64,000 nt of DNA from positions 1 to 64,000 of the forward strand of contig NC_082417.1 of assembly GCF_004011695.2 (NCBI RefSeq), given 5' to 3'. The DNA is from Ascochyta rabiei. Its lineage: Eukaryota > Ascomycota > Dothideomycetes > Pleosporales > Didymellaceae. The position numbers and the translations under genes are program-made. Of this stretch, positions 23,801 to 35,731 are shown piece by piece. Under the pieces are notes generated by a model. It was given only the letters and a program-made list of their open reading frames with translations. It made no database searches and was not told where the DNA came from. Within the stretch, counting starts at the first letter, position 1, and each line of letters starts with the position of its first letter.

Positions 23801-25063
23801 TAGATGCGTCAGCTAGTGTTAGGCTAGTATTATCCTCCTTATTGTCCTTAGTTTAGGTTGTTGCGCTACAGGTTACGTAGAGGCAGGCAGTTATTTCTAA
23901 TAACTACAACCTGTGCCCACAGATCTTCTCTTAGTTCTAGTTGTAGTTTGTAGAGTTTAACGTTAATAGATATAGACTTATTAATAAGTTTATCTAAGGT
24001 CTTAGTACTAGCGCCAGTGCGCATTAGTTCTTTCTTAACCTTAGGCTTTAATCCTTGTTTATACATAGTTATTAACGCAGTGTTGTCCTATTCTGTGTTA
24101 GTAGTAAGTTGCTAGAACTTAGCAGTATAGTTAGCTGCAGATTAGGATTACTTAATACGTTAGATGTTGCGACGTGTAATAGCTGGTTTATTTAAGACTC
24201 TAAAGATTAGCTTAATTATTTGCTTAAAGTTGTTAAAGTTGTTAAACTATTTAGAGATGTTGTCTAGACATTTATCTGACATAGCCTTTTAGAGAAAGGG
24301 TTTAATCTATTTAAAAGCGTTTCTGCGCATATAGCTAGCAGCTAACATAACGCATTTATTATTAGGAATCTTACTTCCTTAGAATTTAAAGAACAAGTTA
24401 AACTAGAGAAGCTAGTTGTTAAGCTTGTTACAGTCTCTATTGTAGGTGTCTAGTTTAGCTACGTTTATAGTGCTGCTTATAACAGGGGCTTCTATGTCTG
24501 CATTACTAGAGTAAGTGCTGCTAGGGGTAGCGCAAGATCCTAAAGTACTTATCTTAGGGGTGTTTAAAATGTTAAGTTTTACACTTTAGACAAAGTCTGT
24601 AAGTAATTATTTAATTAGGTTTTAGGGATAAGTACGTGCAGGGGTTCTTAAGGGGGTGGTTATTTAGTTAAAGACTGTAGTAACTAGGGTTGTAAGGAAG
24701 AGTATAGAGTAGACTATCTGTTTCACAAGCAAGGTTAAGATATTCTAATAACAAAGTTAATTAATAAAGTTAAACACAAACTATAAGGGTTATGTTTCTG
24801 TAATCTATATACTAAGGAGATATAATACTTATTAATAAGTAACTAGAGTTAGTCTAATAAAATACATAAGGGTGCTTATAGACAAGCATATTATACTATA
24901 CTTATTAATAAGCAGTTATATGCGTTATGCTTGTTAACAAGCAGTCACGTGATAACCCTAGGTGTCCTGTCTTTCTCCACTTGTCGTTCCTTCAGGAGGG
25001 AGTTAAGGGTTTGGTTGGATGATACTTATTGTTGTGCCGCTCCTTCTGCACAGGATCGTAACA
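20900..25063 (-). mobile_element. RIP-degraded Ty3/Gypsy retrotransposon
   Basis: On the minus strand the gag region (about 24,660-23,600) includes a zinc knuckle relic (DCYNCGKLGYFAR, last His and Cys lost). The reverse transcriptase follows (about 21,660-20,940): [15 protein letters not shown], then the catalytic box read as YLNNILVYSK, then EFLSFVNF and FIKDYS. The YLDD catalytic aspartates have become Asn-Asn (codons at 21,284-21,289), and stops replace Gln and Trp. The likely LTR start TGTTACGATCC lies at 25,063. No integrase or second LTR was recognised on the left, so the element is truncated after the reverse transcriptase. It appears inserted into the Fot-type element that resumes at 25,064. 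Confidence 0.82.
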
Positions 25064-25794
25064 AAGGGCTTTAGAATTAGATAAATAGTTAAATTAAAAC
25101 ATATCTTTAGTAAACATATATAGATAAAAAGATAGGTTGAGGTATTTATTAGAGATAGAAATTAGGATTAGTAGACGCTTATAGCGTGTATATGTACTAA
25201 TAGGAAAGTACTACTACTAGGCCTTATTTACACGTTAAGGAAAAATAACATTAAATTAGACAAGGTAGCTAAATTTTAGCTTAGGGTACACTCCGTACAG
25301 GTTACCTTATTTTCCTTAGAATAGTTAAATAGTAAGATTAGACTTAGATGGCTTAAACAGGTGTTTAATTGCTATGCTAAGGAGAAAGCTTAGAAGAAGT
25401 AGAGGTTAACAACTCTAGATAGCTATAGATCCTACGTAATAATAGACTTTATTAACTACTATAATAATAATAAGATACTATTAGCTGTATTACCTCCTTA
25501 TTTAATTTAGACACTCTAGCCGCTTAATGCAGTACAATTTAAACCTCTATTAACAGTATTATTAAAAGAAGTTATAAGAGAGATCTGTAAGTCTAAAAAC
25601 CACACAATTATTAAGAGATTAGACTTCTTTTAAATCTTCTATTAGGCGTAGATATCTAGCTTTACTACAAAACTAATACTTAAAACCATTATGGTAATAG
25701 GTATCTATCTACTTAATTCTAATATTAGTCTTAGTCACTTTACTAAAACACTAGAGAGCTTAGATTTAGAGAGTACGTTATTGTTAGTTTATAG

Positions 25795-25957
25795 TGTTAG
25801 GCTCTCAGCCTTAGAATCTCAGCCTTAGGCATGTGGTGCGTCCACCTCTAACCTGTAATACCAATAAGTACTGTTCTAGCCACAGTCTCACTATTAAAGT
25901 GAGCATTGTTACCTTTTTGGCATGCTTGGCACGATGGGCAGAGCTGTAGCCTTGATA
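25795..25957. repeat. Left LTR of the miniature element
   Basis: 163 bp, same length as the right copy. It ends with an A-box-like TGGCACGATGG (25,927-25,937). A B-box-like GGTTCAAATC lies downstream at about 25,991-26,000, suggesting an internal RNA polymerase III promoter (inference). Confidence 0.82.
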
Positions 25958-26249
25958 TTATGCTTACCTTAATAGCTATAGCGTAGCGTGGGTTCAAATC
26001 ATGCTGGCAGACCTAGCCTACCTGACAGATGGTTGACCCCGCACGGGTCTAGTCTCAGCGGAGCCGGCTCATCTGTGGGTGAGCTGAGGCACAGCCCCAC
26101 GTAGGCTAGTGCTGTTGCTGCTGGAAGGTCTAGTACTTAGGATAAGAGAGAGATCTCTCTGAGCGGCCATAGGCGCGCGTCAGATCCTTGCACCCACAGA
26201 TGCCTGCCTGTTAGGCCTGGGTCAGGCCCTCGTTAAGAAAGGGAGATAT

Positions 26250-26412
26250 TGTTAGGCTCTCAGCCTCAGACTCTCAGCCTCAGGCATGTGGTGCGTCCAC
26301 CTCTGACTTGTAATACCAATAAGTACTGTTCTGGCCACAGTCTCACTATCAAAGTGAGCATTGTTACCTTTTTAGCATGCTTGGCACGGTGGGCAGAGCC
26401 GTGGCCTTGACA
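26250..26412. repeat. Right LTR of the miniature element
   Basis: 163 bp. It is less mutated than the left copy: it keeps CCTCAGACTCTCAGCCTCAG where the left copy has T for C at several positions. It is followed directly by the TATAG target duplication. Confidence 0.82.
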
Positions 26413-27125
26413 TATAGCAACAAAGACTAGCTTAAAATAAAGACATTGTTACAGACAGTTGCTAAAGACAAGTAGAGTTAGGAGGCTAAAAAGATAAGAC
26501 AATCAATCTGCTATATCTTAGTTAAGGCCTTACTCCTCTAATATAAGGTAGAGAGCCTTAAAAGACCATAAAAAAGTAGGAGAAGTAAAAAAAGAAGAAA
26601 AGGGTATAAGACTTATAACAACAGCAGTAGTACTATAGTAGTGCTGTCTTTTAGTCTCTTTTAAAGATTAATAAAGCACGCTTCCATAAGAGAGTAAGAA
26701 AGCAGGAGGAGAAGGAAGAGGCACTTAGAAAAGCAACTAATAAGAAAGTAGCTACTGCTAAGAAGCTAGTTAAGGAGAAAGAGAAGGACAAGAAGTATAT
26801 AGTAAGAGAGGTAGCTAAAGAGCAGTATAAGAAGGAAAAGGCTAATAAAATAATTTAGAAGGCTAAATAGGATACTATAAAGCAGTATTAATAATAAGAG
26901 TGTAACGATGTTAAAGCTAAAGAATAACCTTAATTTAGTAAAAATAAAGCTTTATAAACAACCTAGTAAAAAAAGTATTAAAAATATTCATAAAGGGACA
27001 ATGTTAGTAGGCGTAGTCCCCTATTACTGCCTCTGGCTACCTTAGCTATTCGCCTATTACCACCTACTGCAGCTGTAACATTACACTTCTAAGTAAATAT
27101 AGATAGGCTAGATTAATTGTAAGTA

Positions 27126-28988
27126 ACGTACTCTACGGGTGAGCGGATTAAACAGGTGAGCGGATCACTCTGCTAAGACCACACTAAACCTCCACCTTAC
27201 CACGCAATGCCTCAACAACAACATTAATCTACGCCCTTAAGAGAAGCTGCGATACAGCTTGCGCTCTAGGCAATTAAACAAGACGTAACACTTACCCTAT
27301 AACGCGCTGTAGCTATATATAACACGCCTTACAGTACACTACACGCTTAATACACAGAACAACCTGCACAAGCTAATTGTACGCTAGTTTAACAGATTAT
27401 AGACCAGACTAAGGAGGACGTAATTACTAAGTATATCCTTAAGCTAGATACACAAGGATTTACCTCTTAGCTGGCTGCTATAGCTAATATAGCTAATTCT
27501 TTGCGTGCTAAGCGTAATATAGGCCATGTTAGCATAAACTAGCCTAACACGTTTATTAAGCGCCGCCCTAACCTTAAAGTAAGGTTTAATTGTAAGTACA
27601 ACTACAAGAGAGCCCTCTGTAAGGATCTAGAGATTATTAGGGGCTGGTTTAGGCTTGTAGCGAATGTTAAAGCTAAGTATAGCATCTAGGACAATAACAC
27701 ATACAACTTTAATAAGACAGGCTTTATAATAGGCTAGATATTAACAGGAGCAGTCATTACAGGCTTAGAGCGTTAAGAACAGCTAAAGGCAGTGTAGTAG
27801 GGTAATTAAGAGTAGACAACGGTTATACAGGGCATTAATAGTATAAGGTAGGCTATTCTACCCTTTATTATCTTTAAAGGCTGTAACTACCTCTCTGCCT
27901 AGTATAAAGAGGACAATCTGCCCTATAACTAGGTTATTAGAGTCTCTAAGAACGGATGGACTACTAATAAGCTTAGTCTAGACTGGTTAAAGCACTTTAA
28001 TGCCTATACAAAGACGCGCACCTAAGGAGTACACTAGCTGCTCCTTATTAACAGCTACAAGAGCTATAACTCTCTTAACTTCTAACAATACTGTAAGGAA
28101 GTAAAGATTGTTACACTGTGTATACCTCTATACTTATCTTACCTCTTATAACTACTAGATGTAGGTTGTTTTACCCCTCTAAAAAAGGTATATAGGCGCT
28201 AAGCCAAGAATCTTATACATAACTACATTACTTATATTACTAAAACTAAGTTCCTACTATGCTTTATAGACGCCTATAAGAAGATATTTACTTCTAGCAA
28301 TATCTAAGGAGGCTTCTAAGGCGCTAGAATAGTCCCCCTTAACCCAGAACGGGTTATAATAGGTCTTGATGTCCGCCTACGTACCCTACTGCTACCTACT
28401 ATAGAAGATAAGCCCTAGCAGTCCTAAACCCTAAGCACTACCCTGCAATTAGGGTCGCAATTAACGCTAGTTTAAGAGAGGATTTAAAGGCATGCAAGCA
28501 GCTCACTAACTTTAATAGTTAAGGCCTTTAAAAAGCTTGCTAAAGGCGCAGCTATAGTAGCGCACAAGCTAGTGTTAGCTTAAAGGGAGATTACTAGGCT
28601 TTAAGCAGCAAATAAGGCTGCTACGCGACGTAAATTATATAAAAGAAAGCAATTACAGCAGGAGGAAGTCCTAACAGCTAAGGAAGGCCTTTAATTAACT
28701 ACTCTAACTAAGTTTAGGGTGTGTGGTAATAGTAAGAAGGCAAAGAAGCGAGTGCGCGCTAAAGGAGGGGAAGTAACCTAAAGACGCTGTATAAAGTGCT
28801 ACAACGTTAGACATAACTTACGTACATATAAGAAGGCTGTAGAAGATGTTTCTAAATAATATTATATACTGCACTACTGTATACAAGGCCAAAGTGGGCT
28901 AATGCGAGCTATAATAGGGTAGAAATTTGGTGTGGTCTTGGCAGAGTGATCCGCTCACCCGTTTGATCCGCTCACCCGTGGAGTACGT
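27126..28988 (+). mobile_element. Fot1/pogo-type DNA transposon B, nested in A'
   Basis: The TIRs begin ACGTACTC and carry the doublet GGTGAGCGGAT ... GGTGAGCGGAT. They run at least 55 bp and differ only by transitions, with T or A in the left copy. TA flanks both ends (27,124-27,125 and 28,989-28,990). The + strand transposase relic shows a CENP-B-like N-terminal region, YNFNKTGFIIG (near 27,710) and the DDE segment LLLINSYKSYNS (near 28,040), where the usual Asp-Gly-His has become Asn-Ser-Tyr. Stops replace Trp and Gln throughout. It is closely related to the element at 37,588-39,450. Confidence 0.87.
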
Positions 28989-29129
28989 TATTACTTTACT
29001 ACTCTACTATGAGATCTTATAATAATAGCTATTATAAGTGGCTCTATAGCCTTAGTTTTCTATACGTAGAAAAGTGGTTAGGTGCGCATCACGCGAATCC
29101 GCGCACCACGCGCACGGACACGGTATTAA

Positions 29130-29613
29130 CTAAGTTTGTCTTCAAAATGTTGTAAAGAGACTGACGTTCGCCAGTAGTATTTTGTATCGTCCGCCCATCG
29201 CTGGGCTATGTCTGCACCTGTCGCCAGGATAGATTCTTTACTTTCACTGAGGATAGCAGTAAACGAAGGGGTAGTGAAAGATTGAGTTGGTGGAGGCGTC
29301 ACGGCGTTTGAGCGCTTGGCAAGAATGGCTGCTATTTTACCGCGCTTGCGCATAGACTGTGTTTCGGGCTAGGTGCGCCAGGATCCACCGAGCGTTGGCG
29401 ATGTGGAGCGCTATTTTGCATCGGGCTGAGGGTTTGACGTCGCAAAAGATTTGCCTCTATTAGGCCTAGCATGCTCCCGCTCGTCGGCGGGGCAAGCTCG
29501 CTTTTCCCTGACGCTTCCCCAAGCTTGAGATGGCCCGCTTTGCGAGACAATGCTGTGCTTCTGCAACAAACTTGTTAACAGAAACTACGATAGCATCAAC
29601 GAGGCTGAGGTAT
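29130..29613. other. Region between transposon A' and the TPR gene
   Basis: Normal base composition returns right after the TIR. A 75-codon minus-strand frame with ATG at 29,353 stops exactly at the transposon edge. It could be a gene fragment cut by the insertion or chance. An ATG at 29,530 (+) opens 78 codons but is in another frame from the downstream gene. Neither is convincing. Confidence 0.4.
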
Positions 29614-29654
29614 AGCGAAATTCAATTCCACCAGCACGTGCGGTTAGAGCTTAC

Positions 29655-32235
29655 GTGCTTCAGACTGCCCTGTTACGACGGACTTTGCACGAGGCCCGTC
29701 AGCTTTTCCAGCCCCTCTCTTGCAACTCTTCCAACATCGAACACGACAGAACGCAAGATACATTGAAAAGAAAGAAGAACGACGCTCGGTCTGGTACCGA
29801 ACAAACTAGAAGATACCAACCTGGAGCCCCGCCGTCTTCTACCCCAGATCTGTTGACCCCATTGCCAGCATTTCCGGATGCAGAACTGCCAACCTTTAAT
29901 CGGCTCATAAAGACGTATATTGTCAACGACCCAGCACCTACTCTTTCTTTACACCCCACGCCTGGTGCGCAAAAACATCTTGGTGCTGTTGTGCAACTGT
30001 TCGTTGCCATAGAGCAGGTCGGGCAGGACATCACCTTCCATTCTGCACTCCGACGCATCTACTGCTTGGCGTTCGCAAAGCTACACAAGCCCTACACATC
30101 TGTGGAGTGCATCGCAAAGGAAATCAGGGATGCTTTGCCAGACGTTAAATACGTCAAAGATAAGGTTACTCAGGTGCTCCACGTTGGGAAAAGGTGGCTG
30201 GACATTATCCAGCGCTTCGCCGCGATCGTCAACGCTGACGCCAAGCAACTTACTGGGCTCCTCGGCTTGCTTTCATCTACCTCCGTGTAAGTCCACGTAC
30301 GCCGCCAGTTGACTATTTAACTCATCGGCTACTAGCTGGGAGAGAGCTAAGCTTGACACATGCACGTCCGTACTCGCACAACTTCATGCGACTACCGCAA
30401 TTCACACCCGGGCCATAGAGCTCACTCCTGGTGTCAACAGTTTTCTTGACCGCATAAACTGTACAGGACCGAGCCTAGTGCTGTTCAAATGCTGACTATT
30501 TTCAGTGGAGCGTTCTTTCGTTGATGAGACGCAGAGGTTTACCTCAAATCCAATGTCGATGGGTAACCGAAGGGCGTTGAATCGCGTACCCCAACATAGG
30601 TTTCAACATACATTGCATGGGTTGCAACCTTCCTCGTACACTCAAGCGATAGAAAACATTTCCTTCTCCGTTCCAGGATTGAGCGATGTTGGCAACACAG
30701 ATGTTCATGCCATGGTGGCACTGCTGTCGTTCTTTCCAACGGGCAAGAAAGTGCCCCTAGCTCTTTTCTTACGCGGAGCGACACCTCGCACACGCTGGAC
30801 GGTAGATGGCGACACTCAAGAGCTGGACGCATTTGGGAGCGGTCTTTGGGCGAAACTGCAAAGTTTGCTTTCGGACAGCCAAAGAGTCCACGATGCAATC
30901 CTTACGTTGGAATCATTGTCCCTCATTTCGAAATTTGATCAGACCTGTTCACTGAGTGGGCAAGCTGCGCAAATTGTCATGGAGGCTTTGCCCATAGAGT
31001 CTGCTAAAATCTGGCAAAGCCAGGCCTTGGTTGTTGCTTACAGAGCAATACCATGGAAAAATCTTGAACTCCCGTGAGTCCAGCCGACTGCATCGCCAGT
31101 CAGACTTTAATGCGATTATAGTGTTCCTGACACCAAGGCATTCCTTCCGCCGCTAAGACATCTGGTGGAGGCATTCGAGGATGATTTCGAGTCCTTGTCG
31201 ACTGACACTAGGGTCGACCTCGCGCTAACTCTTCTCGAGGCCTCTCGCTTTTCCAACCTCGAGTGGAAACGCTTTGCGGTTAGGCAATCGGAGCGCGTAG
31301 CGCGTAGCCTAAATCATGGATATCTTGACCTTTGTATTGCACAGTCACAGTGCCTTGTGGCTCGACTCGCTGGGGAAATAGATCAAAATTTTGAAGCTGT
31401 CCAAAGCCAAAACTTCGATAGGAGAATGCATTCAGCAGCCGGTCTGGAAAACATTCAAATTTCTTTGAATTATATGCAAATCGAGGCCATGTCAAAAGCT
31501 CAGGCAGTCTTGGAGCGCTGGACCCCCATCGATCCACCGTCCAGAATGGAGGATGTGGTACTCGTCCGTAAACACATGCTTCTCGGGAGGGTACTGCGAT
31601 TTACCGGCAAATTTGACGAGGCGCTGGCGAATCTCAACAAAGCACGGAGATTGACAGATGACCTTGGGGTAGGCCTTTTCAACGAAGACCTTCGGGATCT
31701 CATCTGCGACTTGAGCGATACGCTGCGAGAACTCGACCATCCAGTCACCGCCGAAATTCACCTTCGAAATGAGCTCAAGCGGCGAGAGCAGGGATGTAGC
31801 CCAGCCACCGGTCAATCTTCCATACAATTGTCTCTAGCAGAAGCTCTCTTTGCGCAAACGCGTCTCAAAGAGGCGGCTGCCCTCTGTTATGATGTTCAAT
31901 CTCGCGTTGGGCTTAAATTCGAGAGACTGCGCCTACACATCATCCTGGCCAAGATTCATCACGTCGAGTCCAAATTCGAAGAAGCTTTGCGCTATTGGAG
32001 CGACGCTATGCGAACGATTGGAGAATTCCCTAGGACTAACGGTTTTATGACCCGTGTTATCATTTTGTCTACTGTTGACGTACTGAGTCACTTGGAGAAG
32101 ACAGATGCGATCAGCCACTCACTCAAGATGCTGGAGGACCTAGATAGTCTAGCAGATCCCCAATGTGTCCAACACTGGATAGCAGGGACGCAACATTGGT
32201 TAAGATTTCTCCCTGCCCCTCGATGCTGTTTGTAG
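29655..32235 (+). CDS. TPR-repeat protein, NLR/STAND-like C-terminal half
   Basis: Four exons join into one frame of about 812 codons: up to 30,286; 30,336-30,460; 30,506-31,073; 31,122-32,235. The introns are 49, 45 and 48 bp with GT..AG ends. The true ATG is not in the first exon, whose frame opens after a TAG near 29,612, so an upstream exon is likely. The N-terminal 220 residues are helical. Exon 3 has a winged-helix-like segment (ALLSFFPTGKKVPLALFL ... LESLSLI) as in fungal NB-ARC/TPR proteins. Exon 4 encodes TPR-like helical repeats (LGRVLRFTGKFDEALANL; EALFAQTRLKEAAAL; KIHHVESKFEEALRYW). No P-loop is visible. It may be a relative or derivative of a fungal NLR immune/incompatibility protein; this is inference. 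Confidence 0.65.
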
Positions 32236-32756
32236 CTTCTAAAGAACTTAGAATTTAAGGAGTTCTGGCCTCCATGTTCCGTTCGATACATTGTCAATCT
32301 CCACCTCATTCAACAAACGAGGTCGTGTTCTAGCGAGAGTAAATAAAATTCGACCTTAGGCTAATTGACCCCTTAGCCCTTTTGGACATGAAAGATGTGC
32401 TTGGGTTAAGTGAGTGTTATTGTAGTAATAGGGAAGGATTGGCACTATTGTAATATCTACTGTCGCGTCAGAGGCAGCGGCTGTAAGGGCACAATGGACG
32501 ATGGAATACTGCGCTGAGTTGCTGTCTAGCTTCGAGGGTTCTCTAGGTACAGACCATGAAACGCGTACTGACTCAAACCGGTGAAGAGATAGTCAGATAG
32601 GGCCGACTCAGATCGCAACAGAATATCGTCAGATGGCTCTTCAATAGTACACTCGCCAAGCACGACAGCAGCTGCCCATCTCGCAATCGTCTTGCCACTC
32701 ACATCGGTCCAAAGTCTAGGAGGGAGTAGAGTGCAGACGACCTTCTTGGAACGCAT

Positions 32757-35731
32757 TCAAGCACGATCAGTCTTAGTGGTTGTTAGTAGACTTTTGTGTT
32801 ACCAGCAAACCACGTTATAACTTTTAGCACGTTTATGTTCTATTAAACAGATACCCGTTGCAGCTTCTTCCCGCCTATACATGTTAACAACGTCAGGACC
32901 TTCCTAGATGCTGGCCAGCTTAAGAACTATCCGCTACTCTAGGCCCTGGCTAAGGCTGCCACGCTCTTCCTACACGCTGGCTAGCCTAGCTTTGTTGTCT
33001 TCTAGGCATAGGCAAGCAAGTACCTAGCAGCTACTATATCTTAACAAATGTTTATCATAGCTTACAGAGGAACAGCGCTTTATCTAGCATTTGCAATCTG
33101 CTCCTTAAGCTATGGTTAGACTCTTAAAACTACCCTACTCTTACCCTAAAGACTGTTGTTATAGCACGCTGTGTAGTTGCATTGCTCTTCTACTTTAAGC
33201 TCTATAACAACGCTCTCCCACTGTGGTAACGTGGTAGGTATGCGCTCTGCAGGTACATTTAAAGATTAATATAACGCGGTAAAGAGATGTGCGGACGTCC
33301 TAGGCGCGGGACCACAAGTATATTCAGTTAGGTAGGCAAGGTAGCGTTCTAGGTAGGACTTGTTGCCTGCTTGGTGCTACTTTGCGTTCATCGAGTGGAA
33401 GTCAATGCCAGGGTCTAAAGATTAATACGTCTACTGTACGCGTTAGCATATACTATGCTCCTAGAGTCTCTCTTAAGGCACTAGGAACTAAGATAGAAGA
33501 ACACCTAGCCTAAGGGCGAATCCTCCTAGTAGGAAGTATAGTATCCTTTACCTAGAAGGCCTACTATAGAGCTCTTAGTAGAATCCTAAAGGTAGGTTTC
33601 TTTAATGATTACAGCTTTCTGTTATCTGTATAATCTATTCTTCTAGAGTAGAAAGTTCTTTACAGCTAAAGCTTTGTTCCTAAGTTCTTAAGGCGTAGCC
33701 TTGCTAAACTACTAGGTGTTAGCAGTCTTAACTATTTACTTCAGCGGTACGTCCTCTACAGATAGCTTTAATTTCCTATTCTTTAGCAAGCGTACTATCT
33801 TCGTTTACTACTACTAAGGGACCTAGTTAGAGGATGTTCATTGTCTGTCCTAATTTCCTCCTCTAAAGTTAAAATTTAATTGTTCTTTTAGTATACATTA
33901 CTGTATACTACAAAGTTAGTATAGTGGTAAGATAGTCTAGGAAAGGCTTAAAAGATTTCCTTAATATAGGCTTTAAGTAACGCTTAATTACCTACGCGTT
34001 AAGCAGTGTCCTAGTCTTTCTAGTAATCCTTTATAGCAATTTAAAGCTTAACCTAATTATCTAAAGTGTATAGTTTTAAGCGCTTAGTAAACCTCCTGCA
34101 GTAATTCTAGTAGTAAATAGGGAGGACCCTAACCTTCTGCTTGTTACTTAACCCTCTATTTTTAGCTATGTAATTATAGTTATTAAGGAACTCTATAACT
34201 TCCTTTCTATTTAAGGACAGTCAAATAGACCTTCCCTTTATTAGAACAATAACCTAATAGCTACTTCCTGTTAGGGAAGATAGTGTCTCTATAGAGTCTA
34301 AAGGGTTGTCTATAGTAGTGTACATTAATCCTTAGTAGTCTGTTATATTAAGTAGATTATAGTTTCTTATAATTAAAGTAATGTTAATTATCCTGTTTAT
34401 AGGAGCAGCTTAGTACCTGTCTTTTTATGCTGTTCTGCCTAGAAGAATAAGGCTAAGCAGAATAGTGCGGATAGTAAATACCAAAAGCATTAGAAATTAG
34501 GCTAAGATACCTCCTTAGCTCAGGTTTGTTTAGGTTAACTAGATGCCTACCTTATTCTAAGCCTAAATTTTTAGTTTTCTAATAATAGGCCTAATAATAA
34601 CGTCCTAGTCTAGAGTTAACAGGATGATTTGTAGGGCGTGCCCCAGCCTTTAGAGTGGCAGAATTTTAGATAATAAAGTCCTAGTCTAGAATTAACAGGG
34701 TAATACCTAGGGCGTGCCCTAGCCTTTAGAGTAGCAGAATTGTAATGTTGCCTACTATACTGTGCCCTCTAGTTAGGTTACAATTTTGTCCAAGTATAAG
34801 TATTAAAGCATCTTATTAGTAGGCACATTAGGAAAGATACTTGTTAGCATTATTGTTAGAAGGAAGAGAGATAAGTAGTACGGTAACTAAGTTCTACAAG
34901 TAAGTGTTCTGCTAAGTGTTGTCGTAGTCGCCTCCCATTGCCTTAAGACTTCCTGTTAAGGCTTTTATACCTTTTTTTTTGCTAGGCAGATTACGTATAC
35001 TTACTAAGCATCCTGGTTATTACTAAGGTAATCACCGTGTGCACCGGCACATTACTAGAATAGATTTAGAAGGCATTTACAATTAGATATAGCATCTTAT
35101 TTTCTTTTGTTACTATAGAACACAACTATTAGTATCTTAGCCTCTTAAGTTTAGAGGCGCTTAAAAGACATAGCAATCTAGATTTGCCCTTGTTTAAGTA
35201 GAATATAAGCCTCCTGCATCTAAAAGCACACTACTATTATACTAGAGGCATCTAAAATAATATCTTAAACTTTTACCTAACTTATAAATAGAATATAAAA
35301 TAGATTATAAATAGATTAAAACATATATAGTTGTAGGATTCTTATAGTTTGTTAAATATTTGTAAAAAACAGCGTCTAGTCTATTTTAATATAGGAAGTT
35401 TAGTATCTACTTTTTTTTAAGCAGGTAATATAACATTTATTAGCAAGGGCAGCATAAATGTCCTTAACGAATATGTACCCCTATAGTTTAAGGAACGCCT
35501 TAACCTAAGGAAAGTCAAGAAATTAGGCTAGAAGGCATTAGTAATAGACTTAAAAATCTGTTTTAAATGTATTCTTACACACTATTACACCTAGCGTTAG
35601 TATTAGTTATTATACGCTAAGTATCTAAGCTGTATCACTCTTTAAAGGCCTTAATAGTAGAGGTAGTATATATTAGTAGGTTTTAGTTATTATAACTGCG
35701 TAGAGAGGTGTTTTAGGTATGTTGTTAGGTA
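32757..35731. other. RIP-like AT-rich desert, unclassified repeat remains
   Basis: Stops occur in every frame and TA dinucleotides dominate. I recognise no transposase or polymerase motif. The only clear structure is a 76-bp tandem duplication at 34,596-34,747. Confidence 0.6.
34596..34747. repeat. 76-bp tandem duplication
   Basis: Two adjacent copies (34,596-34,671 and 34,672-34,747) share AATAANGTCCTAGTCTAGA, a TTAACAGG run, GGGCGTGCCC and AGCCTTTAGAGT. Differences are mostly transitions. Confidence 0.8.

Larger units (their letters stand above)
25795..26412. mobile_element. LTR miniature element (TRIM-like) with 5-bp target duplication
   Basis: Two 163-bp direct repeats starting TGTTAGGCTCTCAGCC and ending TTGACA (TTGATA in the left copy) flank 292 bp without an open frame. 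TATAG is duplicated at 25,790-25,794 and 26,413-26,417. A purine tract (AAGAAAGGGAGA) lies just before the right repeat. The two repeats differ at about 12 positions, nearly all transitions, mostly with T or A in the left copy. No protein is encoded, so it must have been mobilised in trans. It interrupts the transposase of element A'. Confidence 0.88.
25064..29123 (+). mobile_element. Fot1/pogo-type DNA transposon A', interrupted by two insertions
   Basis: The + strand encodes a DDE transposase relic (LLDSYRSY at about 25,415; LLAVLPPYLI at about 25,490; C-terminal Lys-rich coiled coil at 26,690-26,880). It matches, segment by segment, the element at 43,962-46,090. Its 5' end is cut off by the Gypsy element. 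The transposase frame resumes exactly after the nested LTR miniature element at 26,413. A second DNA transposon sits at 27,126-28,988. The right TIR (29,075-29,123) starts, read inward, with CCGTGTCCGTGCGCG, the same 15 bases as element A, and is followed by TA. Confidence 0.82.

Noticed and set aside
25920..26015. A possible tRNA gene
   Set aside because: A- and B-box-like words are present, but the acceptor stem and anticodon arm do not pair convincingly; treated as a feature of the LTR miniature element.
27180..28980. Tandem or inverted arrays suggestive of CRISPR in the transposon region
   Set aside because: The repeated words are TIRs of DNA transposons; this is a eukaryotic genome and spacers are absent.
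32526..32756. 76-codon minus-strand frame with ATG
   Set aside because: No recognisable motif, no splice extension found and it borders a RIP-like desert; could be a gene end but cannot be supported.
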